Notes: generated from the sequence alone by a model not told the origin. DNA of 6,915 nt from an uncultured Flavobacteriales bacterium (GCA_937924345.1 CALDTD010000372.1:1-6915), one strand, 5' to 3'. Shown: positions 1 to 5,639, numbered from the stretch's first letter. Numbers and translations: made by a program.

Positions 1-625
1 CAGAGACTAAAGATTCGTTCAACATTCTATAATGGATTAAGTCTTCAATAGAAATAATTTTTAAATCATGTTCTTTTGCAATGACTTGTAGTTCTGGCAT
101 ACGCGCCATAGAACCATCTTCGTTCAATATTTCTACTAAAACCCCTGCAGGTTCTAGTCCAGCAAGGCGAGCCAAATCGACACTTGCTTCTGTATGTCCA
201 GCTCTTCTTAAAACGCCACCGTCTCTTGCTCTAAGCGGGAAAATGTGTCCTGGTCTTCCTAAATCTTCTGGTTTTGTATTAGGGTCTACCAATGATTTAA
301 TTGTTTTAGATCTGTCACTTGCAGAAATACCAGTCGTACATCCCTGACCAATTAAATCGATAGAAACAGTAAAAGGTGTAGCGTGTAAAACGGTATTGTT
401 TGTAACCATTAAATCCAATCCCAACTCATCGCATCTTTTTGCAGTAAGCGGAGCACAAATAAGTCCTCTACCGTAGCGTGCCATAAAATTAACTATTTCT
501 GGAGTAATATTTGAAGCCGCTGTTACAAAGTCGCCTTCATTCTCTCTGTCTTCATCATCAACTACAATAATGACTTTACCTAACTTTAGATCTTCTAGGG
601 CTTCTTCAATTGTGTTTAGTTTCAT
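1..625 (-). CDS. ribBA: 3,4-dihydroxy-2-butanone 4-phosphate synthase domain, probably bifunctional RibBA (3' part missing)
   Basis: DHBP synthase turns ribulose 5-phosphate into 3,4-dihydroxy-2-butanone 4-phosphate plus formate in riboflavin synthesis, in the cytoplasm. My translation gives 208 residues from the ATG at 625-623 to the window edge with no stop. Family signatures are visible: [10 protein letters not shown] at residues 23-32 (acidic metal and substrate loop), [12 protein letters not shown] at 50-61, TTGISASDR at 97-105, [15 protein letters not shown] at 123-137 and [12 protein letters not shown] at 140-151. The frame continues past the normal end of a stand-alone RibB (about 200 residues) with [12 protein letters not shown], the linker type seen before a GTP cyclohydrolase II domain. 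I infer the two-domain RibBA usual in Bacteroidota, with the second domain outside the window. It is transcribed divergently from the beta-barrel gene. No FMN riboswitch fits in the 63-base upstream gap. Confidence 0.93.
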   Translation of the reverse strand, partial: MKLNTIEEALEDLKLGKVIIVVDDEDRENEGDFVTAASNITPEIVNFMARYGRGLICAPLTAKRCDELGLDLMVTNNTVLHATPFTVSIDLIGQGCTTGISASDRSKTIKSLVDPNTKPEDLGRPGHIFPLRARDGGVLRRAGHTEASVDLARLAGLEPAGVLVEILNEDGSMARMPELQVIAKEHDLKIISIEDLIHYRMLNESLVS

Positions 626-643
626 ATTGATTTTCTAAAGTAA

Positions 644-651
644 CAAAGGTA
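644..651 (-). promoter_or_regulatory. Candidate -7 box for ribBA
   Basis: The minus strand reads TACCTTTG, an exact match to the Bacteroidota -7 consensus TAnnTTTG, 18 bases before the ribBA start codon. No TTG is found about 19 bases further upstream, so only half of the consensus promoter is present. Assignment rests on the match and its position. Confidence 0.4.
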
Positions 652-652
652 A

Positions 653-667
653 ACAATTATAAATTGT
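653..667. promoter_or_regulatory. Palindrome in the ribBA / beta-barrel divergent promoter region
   Basis: ACAATT-ATA-AATTGT is a perfect inverted repeat with 6-base arms and a 3-base centre. It lies between the two opposing -7 boxes, over the zone where both -33 elements would sit. This is the position expected of an operator serving both genes. The region is very AT-rich, so chance is a real alternative. Confidence 0.25.
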
Positions 668-676
668 GAGAATGCT

Positions 677-684
677 TATTTTTG
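677..684 (+). promoter_or_regulatory. Candidate -7 box for the beta-barrel gene, implying a leaderless transcript
   Basis: TATTTTTG matches TAnnTTTG exactly and ends only 4 bases before the ATG at 689. If transcription starts at the usual few bases past this box, the mRNA would begin at or next to the start codon. There is no TTG at the expected -33 position. Confidence 0.4.
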
Positions 685-688
685 TGAA

Positions 689-1528
689 ATGAAACAAGTG
701 TTATTTATTTTTTGTTGTGGCGTTGTAAGTTTATTTCATGGTCAGCAAGCGTTTTTTAAAAAACTAACCGTAGAACCTTATTTGGGGGTAAATATTAGTC
801 CGAAAATAGAAAACGAATTGGCCAAAGATTATTTTGTGAACGCTAATGGTGGTTTATTGTTAAATTATGATATTCTTAATGATTTTCAACTTCATTTAGG
901 TGTGGGGTTGTCCGATAGAAGATTTCAGTATGCCAATAGAGATACAAGTTTTGTATTGGATGAGTATCGATTTTTGTTAGAGTTAGCAGGCGTAGATGTT
1001 GATGAATTAGAGATGACTTTATCCCAAAATGGGTTACAGTTTAATCGCTATTCTTCGACCAATGGTATTGCTAAATCTTTGCAATTAGAAATTCCAGTTG
1101 GAGCTAGTTATTCCTATAAATCTTTTCAGTTTAATGCTGGGGGGTATTTTAGTTTTTTAATAAATGGTAAAAAGTCGGAGCTAGAAGAAAGTCGTATACC
1201 TTTGTTAGAAACTGTAACCATAGATTCTATAGATCAAAGTGGTCTAGTTTCAAGTTTTTTGCCTCCAGCTCAGTCTAGTCAAATCAATGAATTAAGTAAT
1301 ATAGATAATTTAAATCGTTTTAATTTTGGCTTTCGCTTTGGGGTAGGCTATCAATATCGATCTAATGTTAAGTTTTATGTAAACTATAATATTGATTTAA
1401 AACCTTATGGAATTAATGAGAATAATTTATTAATGAATAAAAATTCTTTTTTTAGAGTGGGATTGGCTTATACAATAAAATCTCTAAAAATAAATCAAAG
1501 AAGTAATCTTAAAGCTAGATTTGAATAG
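689..1528 (+). CDS. Secreted outer-membrane beta-barrel protein (PorT-like / OMP_b-brl type)
   Basis: The 279-residue product starts with a Sec signal peptide: MKQ, a hydrophobic stretch at about 4-16, and a likely cleavage near Gln19-Ala21. The mature part alternates short amphipathic strands rich in aromatic residues and Gly (for example VEPYLGVNIS, QLHLGVGLSD, LEIPVGASYSY, FQFNAGGYFSFLI, FGFRFGVGYQY, FRVGLAYTI) with polar loops, which is the pattern of a small outer-membrane barrel of the PorT/OMP_b-brl superfamily. Two long polar loops, roughly residues 85-130 and 160-210, would face outside. A Lys/Arg-rich tail of about 16 residues follows the last strand, so the protein does not end on the usual terminal aromatic residue. 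The specific role is unknown. It is a single gene between ribBA (divergent) and the sigma operon (convergent, 22-base gap). I do not claim it is PorT itself, the T9SS component. Confidence 0.8.
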   Translation: MKQVLFIFCCGVVSLFHGQQAFFKKLTVEPYLGVNISPKIENELAKDYFVNANGGLLLNYDILNDFQLHLGVGLSDRRFQYANRDTSFVLDEYRFLLELAGVDVDELEMTLSQNGLQFNRYSSTNGIAKSLQLEIPVGASYSYKSFQFNAGGYFSFLINGKKSELEESRIPLLETVTIDSIDQSGLVSSFLPPAQSSQINELSNIDNLNRFNFGFRFGVGYQYRSNVKFYVNYNIDLKPYGINENNLLMNKNSFFRVGLAYTIKSLKINQRSNLKARFE

Positions 1529-1550
1529 TAAAATTAAGAATTAAAATAGG

Positions 1551-1808
1551 TTATTTACTAACTTCAATTTTTTCTTCATTTTTTTGATTGTCCTCTTCTA
1601 ATAGTCCTTCCGAAACTAACCAAGCTACTAATCCAATTAGCATTAGAAAAAGAAACATTTTTTTGTTTTTGTATAAAGGAACTTTCGCGCGCTTTGTAAA
1701 ATCGTTGTAACGGACTTGCAAACGATTAAAATCGCGGTATTTCGCTATTTCCTCGTCAGAAGGAATAAGACGCGCTTTTTTAGTTCTATTTATTTTATAT
1801 TGCTTCAT
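1551..1808 (-). CDS. Small single-pass membrane protein coupled to an ECF sigma factor; unrecognised family
   Basis: I do not recognise this 85-residue protein. Its N-terminal half (1-50) is strongly basic and soluble, containing KINRTKKAR and RDFNRLQVRYNDFTKRAK. A hydrophobic segment lies at about 51-67 (MFLFLMLIGLVAWLV), preceded by KNKK, so the positive-inside rule puts the N-terminus in the cytoplasm. The last 18 residues are acidic (EEDNQKNEEKIE) and would be periplasmic. The start codon overlaps the stop of the sigma factor gene as ATGA, which points to translational coupling and a roughly fixed ratio of the two proteins. Context makes a membrane-bound partner of the sigma factor (a miniature anti-sigma, or a tether) the most attractive guess, but no anti-sigma domain is recognisable and it may simply be an uncharacterised membrane protein. 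Expression of the reading frame is well supported by the coupled start. Confidence 0.8.
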   Translation of the reverse strand: MKQYKINRTKKARLIPSDEEIAKYRDFNRLQVRYNDFTKRAKVPLYKNKKMFLFLMLIGLVAWLVSEGLLEEDNQKNEEKIEVSK

Positions 1809-2368
1809 TTATTCTTAAGCATTTGCTTTTTTAGTTTTTCCAATGCTCTGTAAACTCTTAATTTTGCCGTTACTGGTTTTAGACCAAGAACTGCTCCAAT
1901 TTCGTTAAACGAAAGTTTTTCAAAAAAGCGCATTTCAATCAATTCTGCAGTGGGTAAAGGTAATTGGTTTAATGCAGTTAGCATAGATTCTTGTCGTTCT
2001 ATATCTTCTGGCTCTTTTATTTCCTCTAATAAAACCACCACATCTTTTTCCAATAACTCTACTTCGGAAGTCTTATTTTCTTTTCTATAGTGTAAATTAA
2101 CTTCATTACTTGCTATTCGGTAAAGCCAAGAAGAAAAGGTGAATCCCATGTGTTTGTATTTTTTGATGCTTAATAAAGCTTTTAAAAATACTTTAGAAGT
2201 AATGTCTCCTGCAAGGTCTTCGTTTTTTACTTTTTTAAAAACAAAGATATATATAGGTTTAAAGTACCTATTGTACAAAGGAGCAAAGTGAGCAGGGTTT
2301 AGCTTAGCAGCTTCTATCTGTCTTCTTTCTAAAGCTAAAACCTTACTCTTTTTATTTGCTTCTAACAC
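1805..2368 (-). CDS. RNA polymerase sigma factor, sigma-70 family, ECF type
   Basis: The 187-residue protein has the two-domain layout of ECF sigma factors. Region 2 spans about 26-97 (FAPLYNRYFKPIYIFVF, then DLAGDITSKVFLKAL and FSSWLYRIASNEVNLHYRK, the -10-recognising helix). An acidic linker lies at 101-125. Region 4 spans about 127-181, with LPLPTAELIEMRFFEKLSFNEI and the helix-turn-helix IGAVLGLKPVTAKLRVYRALEKLKK, which reads the -35 element. It would redirect RNA polymerase to a stress or envelope regulon. The start is GTG at 2368-2366, directly after an in-frame TAA, so no longer start is possible and no ATG exists before residue 74. It is the first gene of a two-gene unit with the small membrane protein. 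A weak -7-like TTCCTTTG (minus, 2400-2407) precedes it. The target genes cannot be told from this sequence. Confidence 0.92.
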   Translation of the reverse strand: MLEANKKSKVLALERRQIEAAKLNPAHFAPLYNRYFKPIYIFVFKKVKNEDLAGDITSKVFLKALLSIKKYKHMGFTFSSWLYRIASNEVNLHYRKENKTSEVELLEKDVVVLLEEIKEPEDIERQESMLTALNQLPLPTAELIEMRFFEKLSFNEIGAVLGLKPVTAKLRVYRALEKLKKQMLKNK

Positions 2369-2380
2369 TTAGATTGTTAT

Positions 2381-2463
2381 TAATTCAGTTAGTTAAATGC
2401 AAAGGAAAAGAAATGGTACACTAACTCAGTTAAAAAAGTATATTTTTTTTAAATCTTTCAGTT
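2381..2463. repeat. Repeated near-palindromic sites in the sigma / DUF2520 divergent promoter region
   Basis: TAATTCAGTTA (2381-2391) and TAACTCAGTTA (2422-2432) differ at one base of 11. The second is a perfect palindrome around a central C. The core TCAGTT occurs a third time at 2458-2463, exactly where a -33 element would sit for the -7 box at 2481-2488. The first two sites are 41 bases apart, close to four helical turns, so a regulator could bind both on one DNA face. These are candidate operators or alternative-sigma sites; which protein would bind is not known. Confidence 0.4.
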
Positions 2464-2480
2464 TTAAAGGCATCAATACT

Positions 2481-2488
2481 TATATTTG
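2481..2488 (+). promoter_or_regulatory. Candidate -7 box of the DUF2520-kdsC-ubiA-maf operon
   Basis: TATATTTG matches TAnnTTTG exactly and ends 6 bases before the ATG at 2495, implying a leaderless or nearly leaderless mRNA. No TTG lies 18-20 bases upstream; that position holds TCAGTT instead. The box also explains why the in-frame TTG at 2486-2488 should not be taken as the start codon: it is part of the promoter. Confidence 0.45.
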
Positions 2489-2494
2489 AATAGG

Positions 2495-3295
2495 ATGAAA
2501 AAATCGATTAAAACCATTTCTTTTATTGGAGCTGGAAATGTTGCCACAAATTTAGCTGCTGCTTTTTTCGATAATGGAATACAGATAGATTTTATTTACA
2601 GTCGAAAAATTGAGAGTGCTAATGCTTTGGCAAATACCGTTAATGCAACAGCTATTTGCGATTTAAGTAATATTGTGCTTAATAGTGATTTAACTATTGT
2701 AGCTTTAAAAGATGATGTAATAAAGAAGGTGCTAGCTTCTACAGATTTTACAAATACATTTTTAGTACACACTTCTGGGAGTTTTAATTCTGACGAACTA
2801 AGATTTTTTTCTTCTAATTTTGGTTGTTTTTACCCTTTTCAAACCTTTAGAAAAGAAGTAAAAGCTGACTTTAAAAATATTCAGCTCTTTATGGAAGGTA
2901 ATACAGTTGAAAATAAAGACTTATTGATTGAGCTAGGTCAATTACTTTCAGACAAAGTTAAGCCAATGAATAGTGAAGAACGTAGGGCTTTGCATATTGG
3001 TGGAGTTGGAATAAATAACTTTACACATTTTATATTAAGCCAGACAAAGCAATATTGCGAAGAGAATAATTTAGAAGTAACTTACTTTTCAGAGTTGTTA
3101 AATCAAACAATTCAAAATTCGTTTTACAAAGAAGATTCAATTCAACTACAAACTGGCCCAGCAAGAAGGGGAGATGTTAGCTTAATACAAAGTCATATTA
3201 AACAACTTGAATCGGACAAGAACTATCAAAAAATATATCAAACTATTTCTCAATTAATTTTAGATCAATATCATGAAGACCAGTTCAAACTATAA
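2495..3295 (+). CDS. Rossmann-like NAD(P)-binding protein with DUF2520 domain
   Basis: The product is 266 residues from the ATG at 2495; the frame is open back to a TTG at 2486, but that codon lies inside the likely promoter. The N-terminal Rossmann fold begins with FIGAGNVATNLA (10-21), a GxGxxA dinucleotide-binding loop, followed by a strand ending in IYSR (34-37), where Ser-Arg suggests NADP preference. TIVALKDD (67-74) and LVHTSGS (90-96) match the ketopantoate-reductase / 6-phosphogluconate-dehydrogenase-like fold. YPFQTF (113-118) and the C-terminal helical part with GPARRGD (221-227) are typical of the Rossmann-like plus DUF2520 family. The substrate is unknown, though a dehydrogenase or reductase role is likely. 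It leads a four-gene operon, and its last 23 bases overlap the start of the KdsC-like gene. Confidence 0.88.
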   Translation: MKKSIKTISFIGAGNVATNLAAAFFDNGIQIDFIYSRKIESANALANTVNATAICDLSNIVLNSDLTIVALKDDVIKKVLASTDFTNTFLVHTSGSFNSDELRFFSSNFGCFYPFQTFRKEVKADFKNIQLFMEGNTVENKDLLIELGQLLSDKVKPMNSEERRALHIGGVGINNFTHFILSQTKQYCEENNLEVTYFSELLNQTIQNSFYKEDSIQLQTGPARRGDVSLIQSHIKQLESDKNYQKIYQTISQLILDQYHEDQFKL

Positions 3296-3791
3296 ACAGC
3301 GCTTAGCAAAAATAACTACTTTTATTTTTGATGTAGATGGTGTGTTTACTAATGGAGAAATCTATTTTCACCCTAACGGAGAAACTATTCGTTCATTAAA
3401 TGCAAAAGATGGTCACGCTGTAATGGCTGCGCTAGAAAAAGGGTTTAATATCGCTGTAATAACTAGAGGAGATTCGCATATAGTAAAAGAACTGTATGCA
3501 AAAATTGGTATAAACGATTTGTTTTTGGGTGTTTTAAACAAGGGAAAGGTTTTTGATGAATTTTTAGCGAAAAAAAAGTTGTCTACAGAACAGGTTATTT
3601 ATATGGGAGACGACATTCCAGATTATGAGTGTATAAAAAAAGCAGGTGTAGGAGTTTGTCCAAGAGATGCAGTTAAAGAGTTGAGAGAAATTGCAGATTA
3701 TGTTTCTACTTTTAAAGGAGGAAAAGGTGCAGTTCGCGATATTATTGAACAAACCATGCGTATGCAAGACAAATGGTTTAAACCTTTTTAA
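3273..3791 (+). CDS. kdsC: KdsC-like HAD phosphatase (3-deoxy-D-manno-octulosonate 8-phosphate phosphatase family)
   Basis: This 172-residue, single-domain HAD phosphatase has the usual KdsC length and no cap domain. Motif I is FDVDGVFTNG with nucleophile Asp20 and acid/base Asp22; AKDGHAV (44-50) matches the KdsC substrate loop. Motif II is VITRGDS with Thr64, motif III is Lys92 in NKGKVFDEF, and motif IV is MGDDIPDYE with Asp113, Asp114 and Asp117. The C-terminal GGKGAVRDIIE (149-159) resembles the KdsC tail that completes a neighbouring active site in the tetramer. KdsC removes phosphate from Kdo 8-phosphate on the way to lipopolysaccharide. Residues after Thr64 read Arg-Gly rather than the common Gly-Arg or Gly-Gly, so specificity is less certain. 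The start ATG at 3273 lies inside the upstream gene, implying coupled translation. Confidence 0.85.
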   Translation: MKTSSNYKQRLAKITTFIFDVDGVFTNGEIYFHPNGETIRSLNAKDGHAVMAALEKGFNIAVITRGDSHIVKELYAKIGINDLFLGVLNKGKVFDEFLAKKKLSTEQVIYMGDDIPDYECIKKAGVGVCPRDAVKELREIADYVSTFKGGKGAVRDIIEQTMRMQDKWFKPF

Positions 3792-4688
3792 GTGTTGCAG
3801 AACTTTAAACTTTTACTTAAATCTTTTAGGTTATTGAATGTAGCTTCAATGCTATTGCTTTTGACTGGGTTGAGGTTTTATTTTTGGAGAAATGTAACAG
3901 GTGTAGATTTAAATTGGGTATTCTTTACTTCAATAAATGATTTTGTTTTGTTACTGTTTATCATTGGAGTTGTTGCAATATCCGGGTATCTCATTAATGA
4001 TGTTCTTGATGTGGATAGTGATAAAGTCAATAAACCGAAAAAACAACTTGCTTTTTCAAGAAGTTTATTGATCATTATTTATTTAATATTTAATGTGTTT
4101 GTTTGTGTTTTGTCCATTTTTTGTCTTGCCAATAGTACAGTAATAAAAATTATATTTGGGGCTAATGTTTTATTATTTTTATATTCTTTTCTGTTTCAAA
4201 AATTACCTTTAATTGGAAATATAGTTGTTTCAATATTGTCTGGTATATTACCGCTTTTATTTTATTATTACAATCCAATTATTCATAAGTATCACTATTT
4301 TTATAGTGATGATTTTTATTTATTTTACATTATTTCATTTTATAGTTACTTAGGTTTTGGAATAACGCTCATAAGAGAGCTGATAAAAGATATAGAAGAT
4401 ATAGAAGGAGATAAAGTAGCGAATTATAGGACTTTTCCAATTGTAGCAGGTGTAAAAGCCAGTCAAATAATGTTTTATACTTTTACATTAGTTTTTCTTG
4501 TTGGGTTATTCTTTTTAGATGGTAATTTATTTAATCATTTTTTATTTAATCATTGGGTATACTATATGCCAACATTAGTCTTTCTATTAATCGCAGTAAT
4601 TGAAGTAGTAAAAACCAACTTCTCCAAAGCTAGCTTATTCTTAAAATTGACACTATTCTCTGGAGTTTTAATACTATTTATTTTATGA
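3792..4688 (+). CDS. UbiA-family polyprenyl transferase (geranylgeranylglycerol-phosphate geranylgeranyltransferase-like)
   Basis: This 298-residue, very hydrophobic protein has about eight or nine membrane segments. Both Asp-rich UbiA motifs are present. Motif I is NDVLDVDSD at 69-77 (Asn69, Asp70, Asp73, Asp77), and motif II is KDIEDIEGD at 199-207 (Asp200, Asp203, Asp207); together they bind Mg2+ and the prenyl diphosphate. The stretch LIRELIKDIEDIEGDKVANYRTFPI is of the type often annotated in Bacteroidota as the second prenyl transfer of archaeal-style ether lipids. The true acceptor is unknown and could be a glycerol phosphate, a quinone precursor or another lipid. The GTG start at 3792 directly abuts the TAA of the phosphatase gene, with no ATG until residue 20, so translation is probably by re-initiation. 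Its 3' end overlaps maf by 4 bases. Confidence 0.87.
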   Translation: MLQNFKLLLKSFRLLNVASMLLLLTGLRFYFWRNVTGVDLNWVFFTSINDFVLLLFIIGVVAISGYLINDVLDVDSDKVNKPKKQLAFSRSLLIIIYLIFNVFVCVLSIFCLANSTVIKIIFGANVLLFLYSFLFQKLPLIGNIVVSILSGILPLLFYYYNPIIHKYHYFYSDDFYLFYIISFYSYLGFGITLIRELIKDIEDIEGDKVANYRTFPIVAGVKASQIMFYTFTLVFLVGLFFLDGNLFNHFLFNHWVYYMPTLVFLLIAVIEVVKTNFSKASLFLKLTLFSGVLILFIL

Positions 4689-5287
4689 TGTTAACCAATT
4701 TATTAAAAGACAAAACAATAATACTCGCTTCACAGTCGCCAAGGAGGCAAGAGTTACTAAAGGGAATTATAGATAATTTTAAAATTGAAGTTCGTTCAGT
4801 AAATGAAGTTTATCCCGATGGATTGTCTAATGAGGAGGTAGCAATGAATATTAGCACAGTTAAAGCCAGTGCTTTCGATAATGATTTAAAAGATAACGAG
4901 ATTTTAATTACTTCCGATACGGTTGTCTGTTTAGAGGCTCAAATTTTTGGTAAACCAAAGGGTAGGAGAGAAGCTATAGAAATGATAATTGCTCTTAGTG
5001 GAAATACGCATGAAGTGATAACAGGTGTAACCTTAAAGACTAAGAAAAAAGAGGTTTCTTTTTTTGATAAAACAGAAGTTACTTTTTACAAGTTAAAAAC
5101 AGAAGAGGTAGAATTTTATGTAGATAATTTTAAGCCTTTTGACAAAGCTGGTGCCTACGGAATACAAGAATGGATTGGTTACGTAGGTATAAAACAAATG
5201 AAAGGAGATTACTATAATGTAATGGGGTTACCTTTACATAGACTATATAGAGAATTGAATACTTTTATTCTTGAGGAAGAAAATTAA
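4685..5287 (+). CDS. maf: Maf family nucleoside triphosphate pyrophosphatase (YhdE-like dTTPase/UTPase)
   Basis: Maf proteins hydrolyse non-canonical or excess nucleotides (dTTP, UTP and modified forms in the YhdE group) to monophosphates and pyrophosphate in the cytoplasm; they were first noted for septum inhibition. The 200-residue protein has the full set of signatures: LASQSPRRQELL (14-25) phosphate-binding loop, ITSDTVV (75-81) with likely catalytic Asp78, GKPKGRREA (89-97), HEVITGV (109-115), DKAGAYGIQEWIG (153-165) and KGDYYNVMGLPL (173-184). The length is normal for the family. Two adjacent ATG codons (4685 and 4688) are possible starts; the first forms an ATGA overlap with the prenyltransferase stop. 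It is the last gene of the operon, and its 3' end overlaps the convergent siaC-like gene by 23 bases. No hairpin terminator follows it closely. Confidence 0.95.
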   Translation: MMLTNLLKDKTIILASQSPRRQELLKGIIDNFKIEVRSVNEVYPDGLSNEEVAMNISTVKASAFDNDLKDNEILITSDTVVCLEAQIFGKPKGRREAIEMIIALSGNTHEVITGVTLKTKKKEVSFFDKTEVTFYKLKTEEVEFYVDNFKPFDKAGAYGIQEWIGYVGIKQMKGDYYNVMGLPLHRLYRELNTFILEEEN

Positions 5288-5639
5288 AAGGCATTTCTTG
5301 GAAGAAGGCATCGTACTCTTTTCCAGTTTCCTCCATATCTTCATCGTCTTCGTCATACAACCAATTAACCGATATATTTGTATTTGCTTTTGCTGAATAA
5401 AATAGCTTTATTAATTCATAAACTTGTTTTGATGAAGCTGTATTGAAATAGATAATATAAAGATCTAAAGTTGTAGTTGGTAAAGGGTCTTTTAAGTAAT
5501 TCTCAACATATTCTGTTAGCGGAGCGAAAAATTTAATCGAATTTTCTGGTAATATAGCTCCTTCTATTTCAAACTTTCCTTTTGTTTTGTCAAAAGAAAT
5601 GCGAGGTGTCTTTTTTTGTTGCTCTATTTTTAATGACAT
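5265..5639 (-). CDS. SiaC family regulatory phosphoprotein (DUF1987)
   Basis: The 124-residue protein matches the SiaC/DUF1987 pattern along its length: TPRISFD (11-17), GKFEIEGAILPENSIKFFAP (21-40), LDLYIIYFNTASSKQ (58-72) and VNWLYDEDDEDMEETG (91-106). In Pseudomonas aeruginosa SiaC is phosphorylated by kinase SiaB on a Thr in the equivalent loop and dephosphorylated by SiaA; the unmodified form activates the diguanylate cyclase SiaD and so aggregation and biofilm. Thr67 of FNTASS is the matching residue here. No siaA, siaB or siaD homologue is in the window, so the partner must be elsewhere. The ATG at 5639-5637 has a promoter-like TTG-N19-TTAATTTG 31 bases upstream. It converges with maf, sharing 23 bases. 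Confidence 0.88.
   Translation of the reverse strand: MSLKIEQQKKTPRISFDKTKGKFEIEGAILPENSIKFFAPLTEYVENYLKDPLPTTTLDLYIIYFNTASSKQVYELIKLFYSAKANTNISVNWLYDEDDEDMEETGKEYDAFFQEMPFNFLPQE

Noticed and set aside
81..347. Plus-strand 88-residue open frame inside the ribBA region
   Set aside because: The opposite strand encodes an unmistakable DHBP synthase with all motifs; this frame has no family features and is a shadow.
626..688. FMN riboswitch upstream of ribBA
   Set aside because: The gap is 63 bases, far shorter than an RFN element, and none of its conserved GC-rich helices are visible.
689..1528. Calling the beta-barrel gene porT (T9SS component)
   Set aside because: The fold class matches, but neither the neighbours nor any specific motif I can recognise supports PorT over the many other barrel proteins of this superfamily.
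1526..1560. Inverted repeat TAGTAAA / TTTACTA between the convergent beta-barrel and small membrane protein genes, considered as a bidirectional terminator
   Set aside because: The arms are only 7 bases, pure A/T but for one pair, with a 21-base loop and no U-tract in either direction; too weak to call.
3564..3767. Minus-strand 67-residue open frame inside the KdsC-like gene
   Set aside because: It lies wholly within motif IV and the C-terminal part of the phosphatase, with a Cys/Phe/Asn-rich composition typical of antisense reading of AT-rich coding DNA.
3878..4075. Minus-strand 65-residue open frame inside the prenyltransferase gene
   Set aside because: It is antisense to UbiA motif I and the adjoining membrane segments; no independent evidence for a gene.
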